64,000 bases of DNA from Clostridiales bacterium. Lineage in GTDB: Bacteria; Bacillota; Clostridia; Saccharofermentanales; Saccharofermentanaceae. The notes under the pieces are model-generated. The model made no database searches. It was given only the letters and a program-made list of their open reading frames with translations, and had not been told where the DNA came from. The DNA is taken from positions 348,389 through 412,388 of the forward strand of contig JAFRQR010000020.1 of assembly GCA_017428545.1 (NCBI GenBank), read 5' to 3'. Position numbers and translations under genes: made by a program. Numbering within the stretch: position 1 is the first letter of the stretch; each line of letters opens with the position of its first letter. Shown piece after piece: positions 16,263 through 24,036 of this stretch.

Positions 16263-16580
16263 ATGCGAACACTAAAATCACTTATCGAAAAGAACAAGAA
16301 GGTATGGTTCTATTGTGGAACCGAGGATCTGCAAAAAGAATTTCTGGAGCAGGCAGAGAAAGAAGGTTTCGTCACCATGCGCGGCGAAAAACCATCAACT
16401 CTTTCTCTTCAGCGTCTCTACGGGATCAACAGCGAAGGAACCATGGGTTACATCTCAAATTTCATCTGGTATCTTTCTTTCCAGACAGGAAGTAGAGACA
16501 TCCTGCACATCGATTATGACCGCTACATCTCCGGTGAGAATGACTACATCAGTCATACCACTCATATGCGCCCCTTATGA
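16263..16580 (+). CDS. Orphan 105-aa protein under the riboswitch
   Basis: Start at 16263 with AGGAGGAG 8 nt upstream. A soluble protein with no signal, membrane or metal motif; recognisable stretches are K-V-W-F-Y-C-G near 14-20, F-L-E-Q-A-E-K-E-G-F near 27-36 and H-I-D-Y-D-R-Y near 81-87. I do not recognise the family. The riboswitch and terminator upstream show that it is controlled by a metabolite, probably SAM, so a role in methionine/SAM or sulfur metabolism is a reasonable inference. It is followed by a promoter region for the RelB gene, so it is transcribed alone. Confidence 0.8.
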   Translation: MRTLKSLIEKNKKVWFYCGTEDLQKEFLEQAEKEGFVTMRGEKPSTLSLQRLYGINSEGTMGYISNFIWYLSFQTGSRDILHIDYDRYISGENDYISHTTHMRPL

Positions 16581-16737
16581 CAGAAATTGATAAACATTTT
16601 GAAGGGTGGGATGCGGTGGGATAATAACAGAGAAATCCATTTATCGTGTGCGTATGTATTGCGTTTGCCCGTACACTAGAGTACAATACTATTGATGAAT
16701 TATATTTCACAAGTACGCAATCTGGAGATGATGTGAT

Positions 16738-17043
16738 ATGGCAAAAACAGCGAATCTGTATGCAAGGATAGAACCGGAAGTAAAAGAACAGGCAGAAAGT
16801 ATTCTGTCCGCATTAGGCATCCCGGCATCTAGTGCGATCAACATGTTTTACAAACAGATCATACTTCAGCGTGGCCTCCCGTTTGAAGTGAAAATGCCCG
16901 AATCAAAGCTTGTAGATGCCAGTATGCTTTCCGATGCAGAGATGGATGAAGAACTTGAAAAAGGTTATGCCGATATGAAGGCCGGAAAAACCAAATCGGC
17001 TAAATCCGCATTTGGTGACATCAGAAAGGATTATAGGTTATGA
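16738..17043 (+). CDS. RelB/DinJ-family antitoxin
   Basis: 101 aa. Ribbon-helix-helix start A-K-T-A-N-L-Y-A-R-I-E-P-E-V-K-E-Q-A-E and L-G-I-P-A-S-S-A-I-N-M-F-Y-K-Q-I are the DinJ/RelB signature; the C-terminal acidic segment binds toxin. Ends in an ATGA overlap with the toxin gene. A promoter with TTGCCC and TACTAT (16-bp spacing) at about 16670 contains a GTAC...GTAC palindrome suited to autorepression. Confidence 0.9.
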   Translation: MAKTANLYARIEPEVKEQAESILSALGIPASSAINMFYKQIILQRGLPFEVKMPESKLVDASMLSDAEMDEELEKGYADMKAGKTKSAKSAFGDIRKDYRL

Positions 17044-17252
17044 TGTTTGATGTACAGATTTCCGAGCAGGCGGACAAGGACCTAAGAGAAATCTATGAGT
17101 ATATCACATTCACATTAATGTCCCCTGATAGTGCTGTCGGACTGTTAGACAGATTGGAAGAAGCCATCGGGAACCTTGATCATATGCCTAAACGATACCG
17201 AAGATATGAATCTGAGCCCTGGCGGAGCCGAGGACTCAGATTCTTTCCGTAA
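17040..17252 (+). CDS. RelE/ParE-family toxin, C-terminally truncated
   Basis: 70 aa, sharing 4 nt with the antitoxin gene. The N-terminal two thirds match the family: I-S-E-Q-A-D-K-D-L-R-E-I-Y-E-Y-I and M-P-K-R-Y-R-R-Y-E-S-E-P-W, then R-G-L-R-F-F-P and a stop. Full-length relatives continue ~25-30 residues (N-Y-x-V-F-Y ... I-x-R-V-x-Y-x-x-R-D), carrying the last strands and active-site residues. The toxin is therefore probably inactive and the pair a decayed module. Confidence 0.75.
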   Translation: MMFDVQISEQADKDLREIYEYITFTLMSPDSAVGLLDRLEEAIGNLDHMPKRYRRYESEPWRSRGLRFFP

Positions 17253-17327
17253 CGCTTTCTCAGATAAACACCACTACGCTTTAAGTTGTGATGATTTCGA
17301 ATTTATTGATTCACCTAAAGAAACTAA

Positions 17328-18254
17328 TTACTTTGTGCTGAACGAAATTTCTTCTGTTTTAGCGATTTTGTCATACCCTTCTGTCATTATTTCAAATTTC
17401 AGAGATACCGTATCAACAGAAGTAATTCCGTTTTCATCAAGTTCGCTTGAAAGCAGTGTAATGTCATCATATGCTTTCCTGTTAGCATAAACTGTGCAGC
17501 TAAACAGTGAAGTTACTGTAAACCCATTCACGGAAACATCTTCTGCCTGGATGATCACATTTTGTTCAGTGTTATTCTCGATGTACAGAACAATGGATTT
17601 TCCCCAGAAACTATCCTCATCAACATACTTGCCGACGATCTTGATTCCACCTTCATCGTAGAGGACATTTCCACTTGTATCAGCTTCCGTGTCCATATTG
17701 GCATACTCAGATGTTTGGATTAATATGCATCCTGTATCTACCCTGTCAGACCAAGATTCCGAATCATAGATGTGGAAGTATACTTCAACCTCGCCAACAG
17801 TTGTAATTCCTGCTGCATTTAACTGATTGGAGAGCAGATCCAGAGTTTCATTTGTCTTTTTCCCGGCTGCAACTTCTGCTACAAAAAGATCCGAAACCAT
17901 ATATCCGTTTACAATGACTGCATTAGTACCAACCGTAACGCTCTTTTCCGTATTATTTTCGAATAAGAACTTAATTCCTTCATTACCCAAGAATTCGTCT
18001 TTTGTGTATTCGACGGCCGTAATTACGATACCCTGCTCATCATAAACAACTTTCTGTTCGATTGTAGGCAATCCCTTTGCCGGTTCAGTAGTCGTTGCAT
18101 GTTCGGTCGCTTCTGAATCAACCTGTTCTGCTGCAGCGTTCGAATTACCATCTACGATCTGCTTTGTGTTTTCTGTCTTTTTATCCTCACCGCTTCCTAA
18201 CGAGAATGCTGCAAAAAGAGCCAACACTACTAATAAACTAACTACCTTTTTCAT
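17328..18254 (-). CDS. Secreted protein with two related beta-sandwich domains
   Basis: 308 aa. N-terminal signal (K-K-V-V-S-L-L-V-V-L-A-L-F-A-A), then a Thr/Glu-rich linker, then two ~105-residue repeats: V-V-Y-D-E-Q-G-I-V-I-T at ~68 and V-L-Y-D-E-G-G-I-K-I-V at ~196, each with E-N-N-T-E and V-N-G-(Y/F)-x-V-(S/T)-(D/S)-L-F. They look like Ig-like sandwiches. The start overlaps the VanZ-like gene by 17 nt, with AGGAGG 6 nt upstream of the ATG, so the two are coupled. Function unknown. Confidence 0.8.
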   Translation of the reverse strand: MKKVVSLLVVLALFAAFSLGSGEDKKTENTKQIVDGNSNAAAEQVDSEATEHATTTEPAKGLPTIEQKVVYDEQGIVITAVEYTKDEFLGNEGIKFLFENNTEKSVTVGTNAVIVNGYMVSDLFVAEVAAGKKTNETLDLLSNQLNAAGITTVGEVEVYFHIYDSESWSDRVDTGCILIQTSEYANMDTEADTSGNVLYDEGGIKIVGKYVDEDSFWGKSIVLYIENNTEQNVIIQAEDVSVNGFTVTSLFSCTVYANRKAYDDITLLSSELDENGITSVDTVSLKFEIMTEGYDKIAKTEEISFSTK

Positions 18255-18675
18255 AATGCAACCTCCTAATGAATAAGCTTGTTAAAATCGATAATATAAC
18301 TGCCAGGTTTTCTACAATGAGATCTATGTGATCAAAGGTCCCCGGAACCGAATCAAAAAGCTGTGCTATCTCGCATACAGAACAGAAGCCGATTCCTACA
18401 AACCCGCTTATTAACAGGTTCTTATCCCCTAGTATCACAATAATGGATTGAGTTAGAGCAAGTGCCCATATAAAGTCGCATAGATAGTATCTGATCATTC
18501 TGACCACAATATGCATTTTGCTGACTCTGACGCCGTCAAAAGGATTGTCAATTCGAATCATGTTCCAAAAAAGCTTGGTCAAATATGCATTGGGGCTAAG
18601 AACAATGTATATGATTGCGCCAATAAACAATGGCAAAAAGACTCCAAACAGCAATCGCTTCCTATTTTTCATCAT
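18238..18675 (-). CDS. VanZ-like membrane protein
   Basis: 145 aa with about four membrane helices (near 8-27, 60-80, 82-102, 113-134) and a small N-terminal loop. The arrangement and the F-D-H-I-D-L-I-V-E-N end resemble VanZ-family proteins, here the DUF2809-like small version (ribosomal maturation protein YjgA-unrelated). Weak ribosome site. Its end overlaps the secreted protein gene, so they share a transcript. Confidence 0.7.
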   Translation of the reverse strand: MMKNRKRLLFGVFLPLFIGAIIYIVLSPNAYLTKLFWNMIRIDNPFDGVRVSKMHIVVRMIRYYLCDFIWALALTQSIIVILGDKNLLISGFVGIGFCSVCEIAQLFDSVPGTFDHIDLIVENLAVILSILTSLFIRRLHYEKGS

Positions 18676-18705
18676 TCAACATTTACTCACCACCCTTCTG
18701 TTTTA

Positions 18706-19161
18706 CTAATCCCAGAGAATATGGCCGGCCGGATACTCTTGCATTACCCCTTTGCACTCCGGGCACGTCATCCGCTTGATCTTCGAGCTCTTTACCACAT
18801 TACATATGCCTCCGCACTGATCACATTTGTGAGGGTACTCCGCATATAGCGTGAACTTCCGAAAATCGTTACCAAACGGCATTTTCGGAATATTCTTTGC
18901 GCCTTCTTTCGGAAGGTATAAAGACAGATTCATCTCGGTCTTCGGAACGCCGCATTCTTCGCAGATCAGAAGTTCCTTTTCACAATTCACGGCACCTTCC
19001 GGATGCTCCTTGAAGAACTTCTTGCATTCGTCCCCGTATTTTCCGGAGCGCATCTTTTTCACCGTCTCTTCGTAGATCTTGGGAAAGAGTCTTCCGATAC
19101 CTGTCATGGCAGAAAATCTCTCTCCGCAGGAACTACAGATAAATACTTTTCCGGAACCCAT
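18706..19161 (-). CDS. Multi-zinc-ribbon protein of unknown function
   Basis: 151 aa with four CxxC pairs: I-C-S-S-C at 8-12, I-C-E-E-C-G at ~66-70, K-C-D-Q-C-G-G-I-C at ~111-119 and T-C-P-E-C-K at ~131-135. Two zinc ribbons are likely. Ends G-H-I-L-W-D. Such proteins usually bind RNA, protein or DNA; no further clue. GAGGAAAA before the ATG. Confidence 0.75.
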   Translation of the reverse strand: MGSGKVFICSSCGERFSAMTGIGRLFPKIYEETVKKMRSGKYGDECKKFFKEHPEGAVNCEKELLICEECGVPKTEMNLSLYLPKEGAKNIPKMPFGNDFRKFTLYAEYPHKCDQCGGICNVVKSSKIKRMTCPECKGVMQEYPAGHILWD

Positions 19162-19173
19162 CGCTTTTCCTCC

Positions 19174-19506
19174 TTACTTCTTTTCCTCGTCGTCGCAAAC
19201 GACAAGGTTGGCCTCGATGTTATAGAACCCTTCCATCCCCGGAAACCCGTTTGTGATATTGACATCCGTCATCATGTTCACCGTGTCCTGAACCTCCATA
19301 AGTTTCTTAAGGAGTTTCCAGCGCTCGGAAAGCACGATTTCATGCAAATCGCACCAGGTAGAAAATACCGCGCCGATGAGGGGCATAAAAGACACTTCAT
19401 CGTCATATTTCGCAAGAATGCGAGATACTTTTTGCGTATCCTTTATCATCATTTCCAGTTCCTTCAGGTTCTTCTTGATTGCTCTTTTTTCGTTATCTTT
19501 TCTCAC
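19174..19506 (-). CDS. Unrecognised 110-aa helical protein
   Basis: Start taken at the GTG at 19506, which GGAGG precedes by 8 nt; the TTG at 19521 is less likely. Helical and amphipathic in the first half (K-K-N-L-K-E-L-E-M-M-I-K), with a small beta-rich C-terminus. Stop is 12 nt before the zinc-ribbon start, so they probably form an operon. Function unknown. Confidence 0.65.
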   Translation of the reverse strand: MRKDNEKRAIKKNLKELEMMIKDTQKVSRILAKYDDEVSFMPLIGAVFSTWCDLHEIVLSERWKLLKKLMEVQDTVNMMTDVNITNGFPGMEGFYNIEANLVVCDDEEKK

Positions 19507-19577
19507 AATAATGTCCTCCAAAATCTAGATTGATCCTTTCTCCCAGGATCGGGCAGAAACCCCTGCCCGTCCGCCTT

Positions 19578-19646
19578 TTATTTGTAGGATCTGATCCATT
19601 TCCCGAAAACACTCAATATTGCTAAGATACCCAACAGATGAATCAT
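19578..19646 (-). CDS. Candidate 22-aa hydrophobic membrane peptide
   Basis: Short ORF M-I-H-L-L-G-I-L-A-I-L-S-V-F-G-K then W-I-R-S-Y-K: one short membrane helix with a basic tail. GAGGTGG 4 nt upstream. The leader before it has a small hairpin (GCCGCC/GGC), and downstream at 19547-19570 there is a hairpin CGGGCA/TGCCCG. Size and pattern fit small type I toxins or leader peptides, but there is no second evidence such as an antisense promoter. Confidence 0.35.
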   Translation of the reverse strand: MIHLLGILAILSVFGKWIRSYK

Positions 19647-19769
19647 ACTGCCACCTCATTTCTGTCCTGATGCCTTTTCAGGCGGCCTGCTGTTCTTCGT
19701 TGTACCGATTATCTCAAAACATCTGTCCGAATATTCTGCCTACATCGCATCCCTCGCCAGGGAATAAAG

Positions 19770-20567
19770 TCAGCTGATAAGTGCATCGAATCTCTCTATC
19801 ACTGTCCGCATATCTTTCGGAACTCGTTCCAGGCACTCTTTCTTCAAGTCTTCCGGAACTCCATAGAAGCCTTCCGCCATAGCCCCGGCAATCGCGCCGA
19901 GCGTGTCCGTGTCTCCGCCGAGAGATACGGCATTTCGAACTACATCCTCATAAGATGTGCCATCCAGAAACGCCCGCATTGCCTTCGGAAGAGAATCCAT
20001 ACAGGACTCTACATGCGCATGTCTTGCACGCATCGCATCTAAAGATTCAGAGAAGTCATAACCGAACTCCACTTTCACGTATTCTGCGATAGCCTCGTCA
20101 GTCGCTCCCTGTCTAGCCATAAAGATAACCGCCGCGGTGCATTCCGCGCCTTTGATGCCTTCCGGGTGATTGTGGGATACCGCGGCTGTCGCTCTTGCCA
20201 CCTCGCGTGTCCGCTCTATGGTATCGTACAGCCATCCTGCTGCCGACACGCGCATCGCCGACCCGTTACCGTAGCTCTTATAAGGATGCGGGTCGTCGCT
20301 GTGCACCCAGTGGATGAACCTTCCGCCATATCCGGCATAGGGGTACTTTCTTCCCCACTTCTGCATCGACTTCACGCAGGCCGCCTCGATTTCAGGAACC
20401 GTTGCATCTCTTCCTGCTTCCATCAGGGCCTCCGCCACTGCGATGGTCATGACGGTGTCGTCCGTCCATGTACTCTCTTCGCAAAAGAGTGGGAATTCTT
20501 TTGTCTTTCCGCCTCTGTCAAATTCAAATGCACTTCCGATGATGTCTCCGAGTATTGCTCCGTACAT
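19770..20567 (-). CDS. ADP-ribosylglycohydrolase (DraG/ARH-like)
   Basis: 265 aa. Removes ADP-ribose from arginine or other acceptors. Family motifs: G-D-I-I-G-S-A-F near 8-15, T-W-T-D-D-T-V-M-T near 33-41 (metal Asp pair), S-H-N-H-P-E-G-I-K-G-A and S-L-G-G-D-T-D-T-L-G-A-I near 217-228 (second metal site). Length is standard. The gene starts 2 nt after a long hairpin that hides the GGAAAGG ribosome site. It is downstream of the macro-HTH gene on the same strand, 115 nt away, an eraser pair. Confidence 0.92.
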   Translation of the reverse strand: MYGAILGDIIGSAFEFDRGGKTKEFPLFCEESTWTDDTVMTIAVAEALMEAGRDATVPEIEAACVKSMQKWGRKYPYAGYGGRFIHWVHSDDPHPYKSYGNGSAMRVSAAGWLYDTIERTREVARATAAVSHNHPEGIKGAECTAAVIFMARQGATDEAIAEYVKVEFGYDFSESLDAMRARHAHVESCMDSLPKAMRAFLDGTSYEDVVRNAVSLGGDTDTLGAIAGAMAEGFYGVPEDLKKECLERVPKDMRTVIERFDALIS

Positions 20568-20625
20568 ATCTGATACCAGCCTTTCCGCCGCCCGAAGCGG
20601 CCCGTTTTTTGTTTTCTGGTATCAG
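20568..20625 (-). promoter_or_regulatory. Long hairpin abutting the ARH start codon
   Basis: Outer arms CTGATACCAG (20570-20579) and CTGGTATCAG (20616-20625) are a perfect 10-bp inverted repeat, extendable to ATATC/GATAT; inner arms GCCGC (20587-20591) and GCGGC (20597-20601). The ARH ATG is 2 nt after the end of the structure, and the only purine-rich ribosome site (GGAAAGG) lies inside it. Reads as a translation-control hairpin; on the plus strand the inner stem plus TTTTTTG could instead be a terminator. Confidence 0.55.
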
Positions 20626-20681
20626 GATATCTCGATTGAAGACGCAAATGGTCTCCCGGCAGGCGACGTTTTCAGAAGTGC

Positions 20682-21755
20682 TTATTTTTCAACGTTTCCG
20701 AGCTGCGGCTGTCCACACATGTCCAGCAGGATGTTAATCATGAAGATATCGTAGTTCCCTTCCGTGATGCATTTGATCACGAGCTGATCGGCTTTACTAT
20801 ATGGATTAAATGCCATTCCGCAGCTGGCGAGGAGTTCTTCTGCTTCCCATATCTTCAGGCGTAGTCCGATGCATAGTGCCAGCACTGTCGATCTTTTCGG
20901 GATCTTGGTGTCTCCGCACAGGATCTTACTAAATGCACCTTTGGTGATGTTGGATCGTTTATATACCGTGGCATTATCCATGTCTTTGGCCTGAAGAAGT
21001 CCCATCAGGTGTTTCTGGAAGGATAGATCTTCTCCCGGGTCTTTCATGAATAATTCTTTGTCAAAAGCACTTGTCCCGGTTCCTTTCGTTCCTTGGGCTT
21101 GTTTCTGCCTGGCTTCGATGTTATGCAGGGCATGTTCGTATTCGAGCTGTTCATTTCTGTAGCGCTGTCTTTCACGTCCATATTCCAGGTCAGTGGAATC
21201 TTCTTTAAGATGTGCTTTTTTCACTTCTTCGTCATCAATAAAAGACTCGATCTGGAAGAACAGGTTTTTCGATAGCATGAACGCTCGTTCATCGAAAACC
21301 ACCAGCATGATGGTCATTTCCGTGTCTTCTTTCATGAGAAAGTTACTGATCTCCTGGATCGCGATCTGCAGAGCATCCGCCTTCGGAAATCCATATACGC
21401 CGGTGGCGATCAGTGGAAAAGCGATACTCTCGGCTCCCAGTTCCGCAGCTTTCGCCAGAGACTTCTTATAGCAGCTTTTAAGGATATCGAACTCATGGTG
21501 TTTCCCGTCCACCCAAGCAGGGCCTACGGTATGGATGATGTACTTCGCAGGAAGATCGAAGGCAGGAGTTACTGCAACATCGCCCGGATCGATGTTGCCG
21601 ATCTTCTTTCTCTCGGCAAGAAGTTTCTCCTCCCCTGCCGCGCGATAGACCGCCGAATCCGTCCCCGCCATAAACTTCGGCTCCGGATTCGCCGTATTCA
21701 CGATCACATCACAAGAGACCTTCGTTATATCATTACGGATGATCTGAAAAGGCAT
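20682..21755 (-). CDS. Macrodomain protein with C-terminal HTH-like domain
   Basis: 357 aa. Residues ~1-175 are a macrodomain: I-R-N-D-I-T near 6-11, D-V-I-V-N-T-A-N-P near 16-24, G-T-D-S-A-V-Y near 31-37, G-D-V-A-V-T-P-A-F near 58-66, I-A-T-G-V-Y-G-F near 116-123. A charged helical linker follows, then from ~240 a domain like a helix-turn-helix: Y-K-R-S-N-I-T-K-G-A-F-S-K-I-L near 268-282. Macro domains with such tails occur in Clostridia; the tail may bind DNA or RNA, making this an ADP-ribose-responsive regulator. The ARH gene follows. Confidence 0.85.
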   Translation of the reverse strand: MPFQIIRNDITKVSCDVIVNTANPEPKFMAGTDSAVYRAAGEEKLLAERKKIGNIDPGDVAVTPAFDLPAKYIIHTVGPAWVDGKHHEFDILKSCYKKSLAKAAELGAESIAFPLIATGVYGFPKADALQIAIQEISNFLMKEDTEMTIMLVVFDERAFMLSKNLFFQIESFIDDEEVKKAHLKEDSTDLEYGRERQRYRNEQLEYEHALHNIEARQKQAQGTKGTGTSAFDKELFMKDPGEDLSFQKHLMGLLQAKDMDNATVYKRSNITKGAFSKILCGDTKIPKRSTVLALCIGLRLKIWEAEELLASCGMAFNPYSKADQLVIKCITEGNYDIFMINILLDMCGQPQLGNVEK

Positions 21756-21779
21756 ACCCGTTCTCCTTTACGCGAAGTG

Positions 21780-22424
21780 TTATCCGTTGGCCAATTCCTT
21801 GCCCATACTAAACACGGCTTTTCTTTCTTCCGGGAAAACAGTATCGTGTCTTTCTTTTTTCGCCTTAGGATCGAACATCGTCCACGGCCAGTCTGTCTTA
21901 CTGTAATCACTAAGCTGAAGTGTATCGCCGCTGACAAAAGCCTTGCAAGGGCCGACGAAGCGGCTTAAGGTCTGCCGGTAATTCTCCAGAAGTCCCCGAT
22001 AAGCCGTATCCGGCGCATTGCTCGTCATGATCAGAAGGACCGGGACGATTTTTTGGTTACAGCACGGATCTTCTAGGTTATAGGTCAGGCTCTGAAAGAT
22101 CAGTCTCTCGTATAAAGCCCGAAAAGACGCGGTCATCTCCGACAGATAATTCGGAGATCCGATGATTAATCCATCCGACTCCCGGATCGCATCCAGTACC
22201 GGCGTCAGTCCGTCTTTACAGACACAATGTCCTTTATTGATATCTTTCTTACAGCCGAAACAGGAGATACAGCCTGTGTATTTCTCTAGCCGGAACAGAT
22301 CGAAATGCACGATCTGGGCTCCGGCTTCTTCGGCCCCTTTTGCCGCCTCTTGCAAAAGGGTATCTGTATTCCAGCCTTTTCTCGGCCCTGCATTGACTAC
22401 AACGATCTTCTTTACATCACTCAT
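21780..22424 (-). CDS. NADPH-dependent FMN reductase / flavodoxin-like protein
   Basis: 214 aa from the ATG at 22424 (GGGGAC upstream); the alternative at 22463 has its ribosome site only 2 nt away. Starts K-I-V-V-V-N-A-G-P-R-K-G-W-N-T-D with the flavin phosphate loop, then Cys motif C-I-S-C-F-G-C-K-K near 46-54, I-I-G-S-P-N-Y near 81-87. The 2Fe or disulfide Cys group is typical of the iron-sulfur flavoprotein group. Role in redox, no partner seen. Confidence 0.85.
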   Translation of the reverse strand: MSDVKKIVVVNAGPRKGWNTDTLLQEAAKGAEEAGAQIVHFDLFRLEKYTGCISCFGCKKDINKGHCVCKDGLTPVLDAIRESDGLIIGSPNYLSEMTASFRALYERLIFQSLTYNLEDPCCNQKIVPVLLIMTSNAPDTAYRGLLENYRQTLSRFVGPCKAFVSGDTLQLSDYSKTDWPWTMFDPKAKKERHDTVFPEERKAVFSMGKELANG

Positions 22425-22536
22425 ATACCAGTCCCCGGATTCCGGCTTATCGAAAAGCCTCATAACCTTCTTACTCGTAGTGTATCAATCCTGCTCCTAC
22501 TTGAAAAGCACTAAGTTATACTCCACTCAAAGGCAA

Positions 22537-22560
22537 AGCCCGCACATTTCTGCGCGGGCT
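22537..22560 (-). terminator. Rho-independent terminator
   Basis: AGCCCGC (22537-22543) and GCGGGCT (22554-22560) with a 10-nt loop; on the minus strand followed by TTTGCCTTT. It ends the small membrane protein gene at 22627-22878. Confidence 0.7.
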
Positions 22561-22626
22561 CATTTAGGGGGGTATGTATTATGAGTTTTTCCGATATGCT
22601 ATTTAATTGTCTCGATCCCTCTTTGA

Positions 22627-22878
22627 TCAAGCTCTAGACTTCTTTACAGCTGTTACAGAGATAAAGCCCAGGAATAAAAGCCATACGAGAAAGCCTGTTT
22701 TTCCGCCGAGGATCACGGCATTGACTCCGGAGATGCTAAAAAGCAATGTAGACAGCTGGATAACGATCGTGCTCAGAGCAATCAGTGCAATCAGACTTAT
22801 GGCAACAAGTACCAGGTACTCGACCATCTGCTTCCCGTTAATCACTCTCTCGTTTTCCTTATTCATTGCGTTTGTCAT
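22627..22878 (-). CDS. Small two-helix membrane protein
   Basis: 83 aa, N-terminal ~20 aa polar, then two hydrophobic segments (about 22-43 and 60-78) separated by S-G-V-N-A-V-I-L-G-G. No catalytic motif. GGAGGGC lies 7 nt before the ATG. A terminator follows, so probably alone. Function unknown. Confidence 0.65.
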   Translation of the reverse strand: MTNAMNKENERVINGKQMVEYLVLVAISLIALIALSTIVIQLSTLLFSISGVNAVILGGKTGFLVWLLFLGFISVTAVKKSRA

Positions 22879-23055
22879 TTCTCTGCCCTCCGTGGTGCTT
22901 CCTTGTTTATGACTCTATCTTACCCATGAAAGGTAAAGGCATCGTCAAAGGAAGGTAAAGAAATGTTTAAGAATGCTTTAGAAATACTTACTCAGGTATC
23001 TTCCGCTCCTACATTATTCGTGGGCTTCTTTAACGGTATTACGAATAATCCCGGC

Positions 23056-23811
23056 TTAGATCCCTGCCAGGTCGTTAATGACTTCGCCCGCGATGATCAG
23101 TCCAACGACCGAAGGAACGAATGCGGTGGATCCGGGAATGTCTCTTCTCTCCGTGCATTTTCTGACGGTTCCCGGCGGACAGATACAATGCTGTCTGCAG
23201 CTGATCGACATATCTTCTAAAGGACGGATCGGGACTTCCTTGGAATAAACGACCTTAAGGGAGTCGATCCCCCTTTTTCTGCACTCGCGGCGCATGACTT
23301 TGGCCAGAGGACAGATGGACGTTTCGTAAATATCCGCCACCTCGAAAAGCGACGCATTTACTTTATTTCCTGCACCCATGGAAGAAATCACCGGGACGCC
23401 TGCTTCTTTGGCTTTTTCGATAATGGCGAGTTTTCCGCTAACGGTGTCGATCGCATCGACCACATAGTCGTATTCAGTAAAATCGAACTGATCCTGCGTC
23501 TCCGGAAGGAAAAATGTCTTATATACCCTGACCTCGCAGTCCGGATTGATCTCATGGACACGCTCCTGCGCCATATCTACTTTATACTTTCCAACCGTCT
23601 TTCTGGTCGCCAGAAGCTGACGGTTGAGATTCGTCAGGCACACCTTGTCATCGTCGATCAGATCCAGAGCGCCGACCCCGCTTCGGGCCAGGGCCTCTAC
23701 GACATAGCCGCCCACGCCTCCGATTCCGAAGACCGCCACACGGGAAGATCTGAACTTACACATATTCTCCGCGCCATAAAGTAATTGTGTCCTGGAAAAC
23801 TGATTCAGCAT
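23056..23811 (-). CDS. tcdA: tRNA threonylcarbamoyladenosine dehydratase
   Basis: 251 aa, E1-like ThiF/HesA family. Cyclises t6A37 of tRNA to ct6A using ATP. It opens with F-S-R-T-Q-L-L-Y-G, then the nucleotide loop G-I-G-G-V-G-G-Y near 29-36, S-G-V-G-A-L-D-L-I-D-D-D and L-N-R-Q near 63-66, D-A-I-D-T-V near 116-121 and the C-terminal P-S-V-V-G-L-I-I-A. AAGGGGAC before the ATG. Standard length. Confidence 0.93.
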   Translation of the reverse strand: MLNQFSRTQLLYGAENMCKFRSSRVAVFGIGGVGGYVVEALARSGVGALDLIDDDKVCLTNLNRQLLATRKTVGKYKVDMAQERVHEINPDCEVRVYKTFFLPETQDQFDFTEYDYVVDAIDTVSGKLAIIEKAKEAGVPVISSMGAGNKVNASLFEVADIYETSICPLAKVMRRECRKRGIDSLKVVYSKEVPIRPLEDMSISCRQHCICPPGTVRKCTERRDIPGSTAFVPSVVGLIIAGEVINDLAGI

Positions 23812-24036
23812 GTCCCCTTATCCTTCCTGCCTGATCCTCAGAATACAATACACTATTCTAATATAAAAACCTACTAAGTCAATAGGTTTAAATGTGTTAA
23901 ATCCCCAAAACTCCTCAGATCAGGCACCTCCTGCTATATAACCCATGCTTATAACAAGCAATAAAACATTGGTATTTGTTATCAGGCCCCCCTACAGATA
24001 TAGTATTTTTAATTACTATACGACCGGGAGTTTTCT

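Noticed and set aside
20587..20612. Terminator on the plus strand
   Set aside because: No plus-strand gene ends here; the larger perfect arms at 20570/20625 make a leader structure of the minus-strand gene more likely.
22950..23050. Plus-strand gene in front of tcdA
   Set aside because: The open frame has no ribosome site and mostly overlaps the tcdA 3' end in antisense.
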